Shown here piece by piece: positions 44,553 through 53,205 of a DNA stretch of 64,000 bases (position 1 is the stretch's first letter; each line of letters starts with the position of its first letter). Source of the DNA: Streptomyces hygroscopicus (GTDB lineage Bacteria > Actinomycetota > Actinomycetes > Streptomycetales > Streptomycetaceae); assembly GCF_026168105.1 (NCBI RefSeq), contig NZ_LBMW01000010.1:116969-180968 (forward strand). Reading direction: 5' to 3'. Position numbers and translations under genes: made by a program. Under the pieces are notes generated by a model. The model saw nothing but the letters and a program-made list of their open reading frames with translations, made no database searches and was not told where the DNA came from.

Positions 44553-45383
44553 TCACGAGACGCACACCTGCGCGAATGCACGGTTGAACGCGGCCTTCGT
44601 CGTCGCACCGGACGTCCGGTCCAGCACGGCGAAGACGACTTCCTCGAAGTGCCCCCGGAACCGCCCCCCGACCAGCAGGTCGCGGAACGCCCCGGCCACC
44701 TGCGCCGGGTCGTTCCGGAAAACCCCGCAGCCCCAGGCGCCCAGCACCAGACGCCGGTAGCGGCAGGCGGCCGCCGTCTCCAGGACCCGCTCCGCGCGTC
44801 TCGCCAGAGCCTGCGGCAGCTCTCCCGCGCGCTCCGGCGCCGACTGCCGGACCACTCCGGCGTTCGGTGCCGCGGCGGTCAGGAAGCCGGCCGTGCAAGG
44901 GGCATCGAGCAGCTGCCCGCGGTCGTCGCGGAAGACGGGCACGGCGGGCGCATGGATGACGCGGTCCGTGTAGAACGGATCGCGGTGCGCCCGGTGGTGG
45001 CCGTAGAACTCCCTCACCCCGCGAAGGCACGCGTACAGCGCGGAGGCACGGCACAGGGCCTCCTCCTGGGCCTGCGCGCCGTTGAGGAAGCCGCCGCCCG
45101 GGTTGCGGGCGGAGGCGAAGTTCAGTACGGCCACCGGGTCACCCGATCGGCCGACGAGGCGCCGGGCGGCTTCCAGGCTGCTCTACCCGGTGACCTCGAA
45201 CGCCGTGGTGACCGGATCGACCCGGGGTGTCGCCACCGGCTCCGGCCCGTACATCCGGGTCCCCGCGCGGGCGGCCTCGACCGCCGCGGCGATGCTCACC
45301 GTACGTCCGTCGGACGTACGGTAGGCGCCGGCCGCGACGATCTCCTCCGTCTGCTGCGCGATCCCCCGAAGACGCGCGCTCAC
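44553..45383 (-). pseudogene. Microbial PARG-like gene (TIGR02452) broken by an in-frame amber codon
   Basis: The reading frame starts at the GTG at 45383 (MSARLRGIAQQTEEIVAAGA), runs to VTTAFEVTG, then hits TAG at 45185-45183, and continues in the same frame with SSLEAARRLVGRSGDPVAVL. The PARG signature follows: NPGGGFLNGAQAQEEALCRA (GGG-x7-QEE), then PVFRDDRGQLLDAPCTAGFL and LVLGAWGCGVFRNDPAQVAG. Family sequences usually have a Glu codon where the TAG lies, so one G-to-T change explains it. The C-terminal 193 residues alone could be re-initiated at a GTG near 45140. The enzyme would remove ADP-ribose polymers. Confidence 0.75.
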
Positions 45384-45408
45384 GGCGCCACCCCCGTGGG
45401 CGCCGTGA
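45380..45408. promoter_or_regulatory. Hairpin at the start of the PARG-like gene
   Basis: A 10-bp inverted repeat (TCACGGCGCC at 45380-45389 and GGCGCCGTGA at 45399-45408) around a 9-nt loop covers the GTG start. It could be an operator or a structure that blocks translation; the inactive gene makes a role uncertain. Confidence 0.25.
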
Positions 45409-45683
45409 GGGCGTTTCGCTGAACCTCCCCCGGCATGCCGCCGGTCTCCCCCGTCGTGCTCATGAACGCATGGTGAGCGATGCTGGTCCTACGCCGCAAC
45501 GGAGTTTCCCGGCACCACGAACAACCGTTGGTCACCTGGACAACAGGAAACAAGGAGTCCGGGAAGCACCACAGGGCACTCTTGTGCGAATCACCGCGAG
45601 GGTCTTGGGTGGGACGAGCGATTGCCGACCCGGTTCACCGACGCCGGGTCGATGGCATGGTGGAATCTCAGGAGGATCCCGAC
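45409..45683. other. Region upstream of egtA
   Basis: About 275 nt between the broken PARG-like gene and egtA. It must hold the promoter of the egt operon, but no clear elements are visible. An AGGAGG ribosome site for egtA is at 45670-45675. Confidence 0.45.
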
Positions 45684-46997
45684 ATGTCCGATTCGGTGAG
45701 TGACTGTACGGAGCCGCGCTCCGCCGTCACCGAAGCCGAGGTGGAGGCGCTGATCCGCGGCATCTGCTTCAAGACGGGACCGCCCCGCCGGCTCGGCGTG
45801 GAAGTGGAATGGCTCGTCCACGAGCTGCACAAGCCGTGGCTTCCGGCACCACCCGAACGTCTCCGAGCGGCCTACGCCGCTCTGCGGACCCTGCCCCTGC
45901 GCTCGGCCCTGACCGTCGAACCCGGCGGCCAGCTGGAGCTCAGCTCCCTTCCGGCCGCCTCGCTGATGGAGTGCATAGGGTCCGTCTCCGCCGACCTCGA
46001 TGCGGTCCGCGCCGTACTGCGCGAGGCGGAACTCGGCCTCAGCGGCTACGGCCAGGACCCCTGGAACCCTCCGCGCCGCTATCTGCGTGAACCGCGCTAC
46101 GACGCCATGGAGCGCTACCTCGACCGCACCGGTCCCGAGGGACGGTTCATGATGTGCTCGTCCGCGTCCGTCCAGGTGTGCGTGGACGCCGGTCACGAGG
46201 AGCCGGGCCCCCTCGGGCACGGACGGCGCTGGCGGCTGGCGCACCAGCTGGGCGCCGTGCTGGTCGCCGCGTTCGCTCACTCGCCGCTGTCCCGGGGCCG
46301 GCCCACGGGCTGGCGCTCGACGCGGCAGTCCCTGTGGGCCGCCATGGATCCGGGGCGCTCCGGCGCTCCGCCGCTCGACGGCGACCCACGCGCCGCCTGG
46401 GCCCGGCATGTGATGGACGCGCCGGTGATGTGCCTGCGGGCCGAGTCCGGCCCCTGGCGCGTGCCCGAGGGCCTCACCTTCCGGGCCTGGACCCGGTCCT
46501 CCGACCCTCCGGGCCGCGACGACCTCGACTACCACCTGACGACCTTGTTCCCTCCGATCCGGCCCCGCGGCCATCTCGAACTCCGCATGATCGACGCCCA
46601 GCCGGGCGACGACGGATGGATCGTGCCGCTGGCCGTGACGACCGCGCTCTTCGACGACCCCGAGGCCGCCGAGACCGCCTATCGCACGGTGAAACCGCTT
46701 GCGGAGCGGACGGACGGGCGGCCTGCTCCGTGCAATCCGCTGTGGGTGGCCGCCGCCCGGGACGGTCTTTCCGATCCCGAGTTGCACGAGGCCGCCATGA
46801 CCTGTTTCGCGGCCGCCTCCGAGGCGCTGCCCAGGATGGGCGCCACCGAGGACGTCCGGCACGCCGTCGCGGAGTTCATCGACCGCTATGTGGCCCGGGG
46901 CCGCTGCCCTGCCGACGATCTGCTGCTCGAGTTCCACGGGAAGGACACCCGTTCCGGCGGGGACACCCGGTTCCACGGGAAGGACATCCGCACATGA
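45684..46997 (+). CDS. egtA: Glutamate-cysteine ligase EgtA (ergothioneine biosynthesis)
   Basis: Protein of 437 aa from the ATG at 45684, with AGGAGG 8 nt upstream. It is a GCS2-type ligase: RRLGVEVEWLVHELHKPWLP (Glu-rich metal/glutamate site), LTVEPGGQLELSSLPAAS, then MMCSSASVQVCVDAG and FPPIRPRGHLELRMIDAQPG (Arg). It makes gamma-glutamylcysteine, the sulfur donor for EgtB. Its stop codon overlaps the egtB start (ATGA). The last 25 residues contain a repeated FHGKD unit. It starts the egtABCD operon. Confidence 0.95.
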   Translation: MSDSVSDCTEPRSAVTEAEVEALIRGICFKTGPPRRLGVEVEWLVHELHKPWLPAPPERLRAAYAALRTLPLRSALTVEPGGQLELSSLPAASLMECIGSVSADLDAVRAVLREAELGLSGYGQDPWNPPRRYLREPRYDAMERYLDRTGPEGRFMMCSSASVQVCVDAGHEEPGPLGHGRRWRLAHQLGAVLVAAFAHSPLSRGRPTGWRSTRQSLWAAMDPGRSGAPPLDGDPRAAWARHVMDAPVMCLRAESGPWRVPEGLTFRAWTRSSDPPGRDDLDYHLTTLFPPIRPRGHLELRMIDAQPGDDGWIVPLAVTTALFDDPEAAETAYRTVKPLAERTDGRPAPCNPLWVAAARDGLSDPELHEAAMTCFAAASEALPRMGATEDVRHAVAEFIDRYVARGRCPADDLLLEFHGKDTRSGGDTRFHGKDIRT

Positions 46998-48310
46998 CCG
47001 ACGACCGGTCAACGATCGACCCCGAGACGCTCCGGGAGCGCGCGCTGGACGCGCTGACCACCGCCCGCGACCGCACCGCGCTCCTGACCACCTGCGTCGA
47101 CGAACCCGACCTCGTGGCCCAGCACTCGCCGTTGATGTCCCCCCTGGTCTGGGACCTCGCCCACATAGGCAACCAGGAGGAGCTGTGGCTGCTGCGCGCG
47201 GTCGCGGGACGCGAGGCGATACGTCCCGAGATCGACGGGCTGTACGACGCCTTCGAGCATCCCCGCGCCGTACGCCCCTCACTGCCGCTGCTGCCGCCCG
47301 ACGAGGCCCGGCGCTACACGGCCGAGGTACGCGGCCGGGCTCTTGACGTGCTGGAGAGCACACCGTTCGAGGGCCGGCGGCTGACGGAGGCGGGCTTCGC
47401 CTTCGGCATGATCGCCCAGCATGAACAGCAGCACGACGAGACCATGCTGATCACGCATCAGCTCCGCAAGGGGCCGCAGGCGCTCACCGCTCCGGATCCG
47501 GCGCCCGCCCCGCCGTACACCGGCCCCTCCGAAGTCTTCGTCCCCCGTGGCCCGTTCACCATGGGCACCTCCACCGAGCCCTGGGCGCTGGACAACGAAC
47601 GGCCCGCGCACCAGCGCCTGGTGCCCGCCTTCCACATCGACACACTGCCGGTGACGAACGCCGCCTACCAGGCCTTCATCGAGGACGGAGGCTACGACGA
47701 CGAGCGCTGGTGGACCCCGGAGGGCTGGACCCACATCCGCACGCACGCCATCGAGGCCCCGCTGTTCTGGCGCCGCGAGGGCGGGCAGTGGCTGCGGCGG
47801 CACTTCGGTGTCACCGAGGTCGTACCGCCGGACGAGCCCGTCCTGCACGTGTGCTGGTACGAGGCGGACGCGTACGCGCGCTGGGCGGGGCGTCGGCTGC
47901 CCAGCGAGGCGGAGTGGGAGAAGGCCGCCCGTCACGACCCGGCCACGGGCCGCTCGCGCCGCTATCCGTGGGGTGACGCCGAACCGGCACCCGAGCACGC
48001 CAACCTCGGGCAGCGGCATCTGCGTCCCGCGCCGGCCGGCAGCTACCCGGCGGGGGCCTCACCGCTCGGCGTACGGCAGTTGATCGGCGACGTGTGGGAG
48101 TGGACCTCGAGCGGCTTCCTGCCGTACCCGGGGTTCACGGCGTTCCCGTACAAGGAGTACTCGGAGGTGTTCTTGGGGCCCGAGTACAAGGTGCTGCGCG
48201 GCGGTTCGTTCGCGGTGGACCCGGTGGCCTGCCGGGGTACGTTCCGCAACTGGGACTATCCGATCCGGCGGCAGATCTTCTCCGGATTCCGCACCGCCCG
48301 GGACGCCTGA
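46994..48310 (+). CDS. egtB: Ergothioneine biosynthesis sulfoxide synthase EgtB
   Basis: Protein of 438 aa from the ATG at 46994, overlapping egtA by 4 nt. The N-terminal DinB-like domain carries the iron site in PLVWDLAHIGNQEELWLLRA and IAQHEQQHDETMLITHQLRK (H-x3-H-x-E). The C-terminal formylglycine-generating-enzyme-like domain has GPFTMGTSTEPWALDNERPA and RLPSEAEWEKAARHDPATGR, then GDVWEWTSSGFLPYPGFTAF and VLRGGSFAV. It joins gamma-glutamylcysteine to hercynine in an O2-dependent, Fe(II)-dependent step. The overlap with egtC is one nucleotide (TGATG). Confidence 0.97.
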   Translation: MTDDRSTIDPETLRERALDALTTARDRTALLTTCVDEPDLVAQHSPLMSPLVWDLAHIGNQEELWLLRAVAGREAIRPEIDGLYDAFEHPRAVRPSLPLLPPDEARRYTAEVRGRALDVLESTPFEGRRLTEAGFAFGMIAQHEQQHDETMLITHQLRKGPQALTAPDPAPAPPYTGPSEVFVPRGPFTMGTSTEPWALDNERPAHQRLVPAFHIDTLPVTNAAYQAFIEDGGYDDERWWTPEGWTHIRTHAIEAPLFWRREGGQWLRRHFGVTEVVPPDEPVLHVCWYEADAYARWAGRRLPSEAEWEKAARHDPATGRSRRYPWGDAEPAPEHANLGQRHLRPAPAGSYPAGASPLGVRQLIGDVWEWTSSGFLPYPGFTAFPYKEYSEVFLGPEYKVLRGGSFAVDPVACRGTFRNWDYPIRRQIFSGFRTARDA

Positions 48311-49101
48311 TGTGCCGTCATCTCGCTTACCTGGGGCCCGAGGAGCCGCTCGGCCGGCTTCTCATGGAGCCTCCGCACAGCCTGTACCGGCAGTCGTGGG
48401 CACCGCGCAGACAGCGGTACGGGACCGTCAACGCCGACGGTTTCGGGGTGGGCTGGTACGCGGAGGGCGACCCGGTGCCCGCCCGGTATCGCAGGGCCGG
48501 GCCGATCTGGGGCGACCAGTCCTTCGCCGACCTCGCGCGGGTCATCCGCTCGGGCACCTTCCTCGGCGCCGTGCGGGACGCGACCGTGGGCGGTGCCGAG
48601 GGGGAGGCCGCCGCCGCGCCCTTCGCCAAGGGGACCTGGCTGTTCAGCCACAACGGGGCCGTCGCCGGATGGCCGCACTCGCTCGCCCCCCTCGTCCGCT
48701 CCCTGCCGCCGGCCGATCTGCTGTCACTGGAGGCGCGCTGCGACTCGGCGTTCCTCTGGGCGCTCGTGCTGAACCGTCTGCGCGCCGGGGACGACGAGGC
48801 GCAGGCGCTGGCGGACACCGTCCTGGAGGTCGCCGCCGCGGCCCCCGGCTCCCGGCTCAACCTGTTGCTCACCAATGGCGGCACGATCACGGCCACCGCG
48901 TGGGGCGACACCCTCTGGTACCTCACCGGGCCCGGCCACCGCACCGTCGTGGCCTCCGAACCGTACGACGACGACCCGCGCTGGCAGGAGGTGCCCGACC
49001 GCACGCTGCTCGTGGCCGGCCGCACCGACGTCCTGCTGACCCCGCTCAAGGACCCGCGCAACGACCTGGCGTCCGCACCATCCGAGGAGCCCCGCACGTG
49101 A
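48310..49101 (+). CDS. egtC: Ergothioneine biosynthesis amidohydrolase EgtC
   Basis: Protein of 263 aa from the ATG at 48310. It is a class II glutamine-amidotransferase-like Ntn hydrolase: the catalytic Cys2 stands in MCRHLAYLGPEEPLGRLLME, and the fold is seen in YGTVNADGFGVGWYAEGDPV and GTWLFSHNGAVAGW. It removes the gamma-glutamyl group from the EgtB product. It overlaps egtB by 1 nt and egtD by 4 nt (GTGA), so translation is coupled along the operon. Confidence 0.95.
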   Translation: MCRHLAYLGPEEPLGRLLMEPPHSLYRQSWAPRRQRYGTVNADGFGVGWYAEGDPVPARYRRAGPIWGDQSFADLARVIRSGTFLGAVRDATVGGAEGEAAAAPFAKGTWLFSHNGAVAGWPHSLAPLVRSLPPADLLSLEARCDSAFLWALVLNRLRAGDDEAQALADTVLEVAAAAPGSRLNLLLTNGGTITATAWGDTLWYLTGPGHRTVVASEPYDDDPRWQEVPDRTLLVAGRTDVLLTPLKDPRNDLASAPSEEPRT

Positions 49102-50060
49102 GCCCGTTCCATCTCACCCGCACCCTTCCCGAGGACGCGACGGAGGCCGCCCTGCGCGCCGACGTGCTCCATGGCCTCACACGTTCACCCAAGACGCTGC
49201 CGCCCAAGTGGTTCTACGACGCTCACGGCAGCGACCTGTTCGAGAAGATCACCGAACTGCCGGAGTACTACCCGACACGCGCCGAGCGGGAGATCCTCAT
49301 CGCCCGCTCCGGGGAGATCGCGGCCGCGACCGGCGCACGCACGCTGGTCGAACTGGGCTCCGGCTCCTCCGAGAAGACCCGTCACCTGCTGGACGCGCTG
49401 ACCGGCCTGCGCACCTATGTGCCCGTCGACGTCAGCGAGAGCGCGCTGACCCAGGCGGGCCACGCCCTGGTCGCCGAGCGGCCCGGGCTGGACGTCCACG
49501 CCCTCATCGCGGACTTCACCGCCCGTCTCACCCTGCCCAACACGCCCGGGCCACGGCTGGTCGCGTTCCTCGGCGGCACGATCGGCAATCTGCTGCCCGA
49601 CGAGCGGGCGGCGTTCCTGACGTCCGTGCGGTCCCTGCTGGCGCCCGGGGACGCGCTGCTGCTCGGCACCGATCTGGTGAAGGACCCGTCGGTGCTCGTG
49701 GCCGCGTACGACGACGCGGCCGGGGTCACGGCCGAGTTCAACAAGAACGTGCTGGCCGTCGTCAACCGCGAGCTGGGCGCCGACTTCGACCTCGACGCGT
49801 TCGACCACGTGGCGCTGTGGGACCCCGGGAACGAATGGATCGAGATGCGGCTTCGGGCGCGCGCGGCAGGGACCGTGAAGGTTCCCGCACTCGGCCTGGC
49901 CGTCGACTTCGCGGCCGGCGAGGAGCTGCGCACGGAGGTGTCGGCGAAGTTCCGCGAGGACGGCGTGCGCCATGAACTCGCGGACTCCGGGCTGGAGTTG
50001 ACGCACTGGTGGACGGATGAGGAGGGGAGGTTCGCGCTGTCGTTGAGCGTGGCGCGCTGA
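49098..50060 (+). CDS. egtD: L-histidine N-alpha-methyltransferase EgtD
   Basis: Protein of 320 aa from the GTG at 49098, overlapping egtC. LPPKWFYDAHGSDLFEKITE and LPEYYPTRAEREILIARSG are the histidine-binding region of the EgtD family. TLVELGSGSSEKTRHLLDAL is the SAM motif, and FLGGTIGNLLPDERAAFLTS also fits. It trimethylates histidine to hercynine, the first committed step. The fifth enzyme, EgtE, is not in the window; it is often absent from the operon. Confidence 0.96.
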   Translation: MSPFHLTRTLPEDATEAALRADVLHGLTRSPKTLPPKWFYDAHGSDLFEKITELPEYYPTRAEREILIARSGEIAAATGARTLVELGSGSSEKTRHLLDALTGLRTYVPVDVSESALTQAGHALVAERPGLDVHALIADFTARLTLPNTPGPRLVAFLGGTIGNLLPDERAAFLTSVRSLLAPGDALLLGTDLVKDPSVLVAAYDDAAGVTAEFNKNVLAVVNRELGADFDLDAFDHVALWDPGNEWIEMRLRARAAGTVKVPALGLAVDFAAGEELRTEVSAKFREDGVRHELADSGLELTHWWTDEEGRFALSLSVAR

Positions 50061-50073
50061 CGGTGGTGCGTCC

Positions 50074-51327
50074 TCACCCGTCGGCGAGTATCCGGGTGAT
50101 GCTGCGTGAGGCCCGGGCGGCTTCGGCCGCCGGGTCCGCGCCCTGGAGCACCCTCGTCATCCAGGTCTTGATCGGATTGTCCGCCTCGACGGCCGCCCAG
50201 GCCGGTGCGGCGGGCGTCGCCCGGCCCTGTGCGGCGCCGGCCGCCATGGCGGAGACGCCCTCCTCCCCCGCGACCGCTCGGGCGAGCGTGGTCTTGTTGG
50301 GTACGTAGTTCATCGTGCGCGCCAGGTCGGTCTCCCAGGTGGTGCCGGTGAGTGCGGCGACGACGGCGGTGGCGCCCCGTCGGTCGCCGGTGTTCCTGGG
50401 GATCACGAGGTCGGAGCCGCCGGTGAAGACGGCTCCGGGCCTCGCGGCGGTCTTACCCGGTACGGGGAAGTAGCCGAGCCGGCCCCCGAGTCCGGGGTTC
50501 TTCTGGACGACGGCCTGGGCGAGACCTGGCACGGCGACGATCTGCGCGACGCGCCCCTGGGCGAACACCCCCGCCTGCGGCGGGTGTTCCTCGTCGGCGT
50601 CCACGGGTCCGGCACCCAGCGCCTGGAGCCTCTTGTAGAACTCCATGCCGCGCAGCGCGGCGGGCGTCTGCAGCGTGCCCTCCCAACCGCCGGACGGGGA
50701 CTGCCTCGCCAGGTCGCCGCCCTCGTCCCAGATGAACCCGGCGAGGGTGTACCAGTCCTGTCCGGCGAGATAAATGCCCTGCGTCCCGGCGAAGTTGAGC
50801 TTCGCGGTCTCCGTGAGCCACTGGGCACGTGTCTTCGGCGGCTCGGTGACGCCTGCCCGGGCGAAGAGGTCCTTGCGGTAGATGACGACGCGATTGGCTG
50901 CGTACCAGGGGATGCCGTACTGGTGTCCGGCGAAGCTGCCCGGCTGGGCGAGGCCCGGCAGCCAGTGGTCCATGTCCGCGTCGCGCAGCGACTCCAGCGT
51001 CAGATCCATCAGGCCGCCGCCGTCGACGTACTGCGCGACCTGGGTGTTGCCGACCTCGATGACGTCCGGACCGCCGCCGTCGGTCCGCCGCAGCGCCGCC
51101 CGGACCTTCGCGCCGATCCCGGTCCATTCCTGGATGCGGATGTCGAGCCGCAGGTCGCCGTGGGTGCGCTCGAAGTCGCGAGTGAACCGGTCGAGGAACG
51201 CGGCGGACGCGCTGTCCTTCATCAGCCACACCGTCACGGTCCGGCGTTCGGTCCCGCCGGGCAGGACTCCGCACGCGGTGAGCAAGACGGCGGACGCGCA
51301 TACGAGGGCGAGGAGGCGACGTCTCAC
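50074..51327 (-). CDS. Sugar ABC transporter substrate-binding lipoprotein
   Basis: Protein of 417 aa from the ATG at 51327. A lipoprotein signal with lipobox LLTACG (Cys about residue 19) is followed by a type-1 solute-binding fold: RRTVTVWLMKDSASAAFLDR, then DVIEVGNTQVAQYVDGGGLM, DLFARAGVTEPPKTRAQWLT and FTGGSDLVIPRNTGDRRGAT. Similar proteins bind chito- or glucose-based sugars. No permease or ATPase genes adjoin it, so it must rely on transporters elsewhere. A dre-like DasR site lies 85 nt upstream. Confidence 0.9.
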   Translation of the reverse strand: MRRRLLALVCASAVLLTACGVLPGGTERRTVTVWLMKDSASAAFLDRFTRDFERTHGDLRLDIRIQEWTGIGAKVRAALRRTDGGGPDVIEVGNTQVAQYVDGGGLMDLTLESLRDADMDHWLPGLAQPGSFAGHQYGIPWYAANRVVIYRKDLFARAGVTEPPKTRAQWLTETAKLNFAGTQGIYLAGQDWYTLAGFIWDEGGDLARQSPSGGWEGTLQTPAALRGMEFYKRLQALGAGPVDADEEHPPQAGVFAQGRVAQIVAVPGLAQAVVQKNPGLGGRLGYFPVPGKTAARPGAVFTGGSDLVIPRNTGDRRGATAVVAALTGTTWETDLARTMNYVPNKTTLARAVAGEEGVSAMAAGAAQGRATPAAPAWAAVEADNPIKTWMTRVLQGADPAAEAARASRSITRILADG

Positions 51328-51411
51328 GATGGGTCCTGTTCTGCCTTGCGGACAAGGGACGGGGGCCCGATGTGGGGGACGAGCGAAGCGCTCGTACGGG
51401 TGCTCCGGATT

Positions 51412-51425
51412 TTGGTATGGACCAA
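51412..51425. promoter_or_regulatory. DasR-type (dre-like) operator
   Basis: TTGGTATGGACCAA is a 5-bp inverted repeat (TTGGT/ACCAA) around ATGG. It fits the DasR core TGGT-N4-ACCA (dre consensus has TGGTCTAGACCA). It lies 85 nt before the start of the sugar-binding lipoprotein. Many sugar-binding proteins in Streptomyces are controlled by DasR or a related GntR/HutC regulator. Confidence 0.5.
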
Positions 51426-51525
51426 TGCGAAGGTCAAGGGGTGGCCGGATGTCTCGCGGTCACGCGCACCGTACGGCACGGTGGAGTGACGTGCGCCACA
51501 CGCACCACGGGAGAGGAGCACCCGC

Positions 51526-51741
51526 ATGACCGACCACACCTATCGGGTCACCGAGATCGTCGGCAGCTCGCCGGAGGGCATCGACCAGGCCATTCGCAAT
51601 GCCATCGGCCGCGCCTCACAGACCCTGCGCAACCTGGACTGGTTCGAGGTCACGCAGGTCAGGGGCCGCATCGAGAACGGGCAGATCGAGCACTACCAGG
51701 TGGGCCTGAAGGTGGGCTTCCGCCTGGAGGACGGCGAGTAG
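51526..51741 (+). CDS. Dodecin, flavin-storage protein
   Basis: Protein of 71 aa from the ATG at 51526, with GGAGAGGAG upstream. YRVTEIVGSSPEGIDQAIRN, then AIGRASQTLRNLDWFEVTQV and RGRIENGQIEHYQVGLKVGF are the complete dodecin fold. Dodecamers bind pairs of flavins (the conserved Trp is in NLDWFEV) and buffer free FMN/FAD or CoA. It stands alone. Confidence 0.93.
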   Translation: MTDHTYRVTEIVGSSPEGIDQAIRNAIGRASQTLRNLDWFEVTQVRGRIENGQIEHYQVGLKVGFRLEDGE

Positions 51742-51751
51742 CGGCCGCCTC

Positions 51752-52240
51752 TCAGGTCCGCCCTTCCCGCTCCTGCGCGTCCTCCAGCGCGGCGGACGGG
51801 GCCGTCCAGCGGGCGCGTACGACCGTGAAGCCCGCCCGTTCGGCGTCCTGGCAGACCAGTTCGTCGTCGTCGACGAGGACTCGGATCTCACGGCCACGGG
51901 CGAGCCGGCGGAGGATCTCCAGCTTGGTGACGCGGGCGGGCCTGCGGTCGCCGTTCGCCCGCATGTACAGACGCCCCTGGGGCAGGCCGTGGGCGGCCAG
52001 CCAGTCGCGCGTGTCACGTCGGCAGCGCGCGGGCCGCCCGGTCAGATAGACGATCTCGCACCGCTCGGCCTCCTCCAGCGCGAGCGCGACCCCCTGCGCC
52101 AGCGGGGGATCCTGCGGCGCGGCCGCGAAGAACGACTCCCAGTCGCGGGGGCTCGCCTCCAGGAAACGCTGACGGTGCGCGGTGTCCGCAAGGGTGTTGT
52201 CGAGGTCGAAGACGGCGACCGGTGCGCTGTTGTTCGTCAC
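51752..52240 (-). CDS. HAD-superfamily hydrolase (polynucleotide-kinase-3'-phosphatase-like)
   Basis: Protein of 162 aa from the ATG at 52240. The HAD motifs are FDLDNTLADTAHRQRFLEAS (motif I, DxDNT), IVYLTGRPARCRRDTRDWL (motif II, Thr), and VLVDDDELVCQDAERAGFTV (motif IV, DDD). It looks like the cap-free phosphatase domain of polynucleotide kinase. The substrate is unknown; a nucleotide or DNA 3'-phosphate is a reasonable guess. Confidence 0.85.
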   Translation of the reverse strand: MTNNSAPVAVFDLDNTLADTAHRQRFLEASPRDWESFFAAAPQDPPLAQGVALALEEAERCEIVYLTGRPARCRRDTRDWLAAHGLPQGRLYMRANGDRRPARVTKLEILRRLARGREIRVLVDDDELVCQDAERAGFTVVRARWTAPSAALEDAQEREGRT

Positions 52241-52294
52241 GCGCCCACTCTAGGGACGGCTCGCGCCCGCGTGAGCGCCCCCCGCGACGCACCC

Positions 52295-52990
52295 TCAGCC
52301 GCCCGGCCGCGCGGGTGCGGGCGGCCACACGCCGGAAGCGAGTACGCCCTCGACGTATGCGCGCGCCACCAGGGCCGCCTTGCCGGTCACGCCCCAGCGG
52401 CGGGAGAGCTGCTTGAAGTGGTAGTTGACGCCGTCCACGCTCAGCCCCACGGCCGAGGCGATCTGCCCCGTCGTGGCACCGGCCGCGGCCAGGGCGAGGA
52501 CCCGGGCCTCGATCTCGTCCGCCTTGGCGGCAGGGGCGGTTGTGCGCCTCTCCGGCGCGGGGCCGTCCTCGTCGACGCGGAGCATGAGCAGCAGGTTCGG
52601 CGCGTCGGTCGACCCCTCGCTGACCAGGTCCACGGTCATCACCCCGTGACGGTCGACGCCCGCCGCGGCGGTCCAGCCGACCGCGACGGTGTAACGCGAC
52701 CTGCGGTGCAGCCGGATCGCCTCGGTGACGGAGCGCAGTTCGCCTCCGGCCTCCGGATGGAAAAGGTCGAGGATGCTGCGCCCGCGCAGCGGTTCGGCGA
52801 GCGTGCCCCACTCCCCGGCCATGGCGGCGTTCACCCTCAGGATCGTGCCGTCGGCCAGGCAGTAGGCCGTGGGCAGCGGAAGCCGGTCGAACAGGCTGAG
52901 CGTCCGGTTGCGCCAGAAGACCGCGGCTGCGCTGTCCGGTACCGGGAACATGGTGGGTGGCAGTGCCACCTGTCGCTGCCGGGCTTCCAC
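52295..52990 (-). CDS. PAS-domain LuxR-type regulator
   Basis: Protein of 231 aa from the GTG at 52990, preceded by GGAGGAGCCGC. The N-terminal PAS domain (about 15-125) has SLFDRLPLPTAYCLADGTIL and NAAMAGEWGTLAEPLRGRSI. The C-terminal LuxR helix-turn-helix is EIEARVLALAAAGATTGQIA then SAVGLSVDGVNYHFKQLSRR. This PAS-LuxR architecture is that of small pathway-specific regulators in Streptomyces (PimM-like). Two TTGAATGTGG copies on the minus strand lie just upstream (53001-53030). No antibiotic cluster is nearby. Confidence 0.85.
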   Translation of the reverse strand: MEARQRQVALPPTMFPVPDSAAAVFWRNRTLSLFDRLPLPTAYCLADGTILRVNAAMAGEWGTLAEPLRGRSILDLFHPEAGGELRSVTEAIRLHRRSRYTVAVGWTAAAGVDRHGVMTVDLVSEGSTDAPNLLLMLRVDEDGPAPERRTTAPAAKADEIEARVLALAAAGATTGQIASAVGLSVDGVNYHFKQLSRRWGVTGKAALVARAYVEGVLASGVWPPAPARPGG

Positions 52991-53205
52991 GCGGCTCCTC
53001 CACATTCAACAAGGGCTCACCCCACATTCAAGTAGTACGGACCGGGCCCGTGCCACTCGTCCGGCGTAACGGCCCCGGAAAGGGTCTTCCGGTGCGCCGG
53101 AAACGGCGCACGTAGCGACGACTCAGCGAACCCACGGGCACAATTCACCGGGTTCAGGACTGGATCACGCCGGATTCTCGTACAGCCCTGGTATATGACC
53201 CAACC

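Noticed and set aside
28595..53030. TTGAATGTG-like sequence shared by the STAND promoter region (about 28603-28612) and the PAS-LuxR upstream region (53001-53030)
   Set aside because: The match is about nine bases and can occur by chance; it carries no other shared context.
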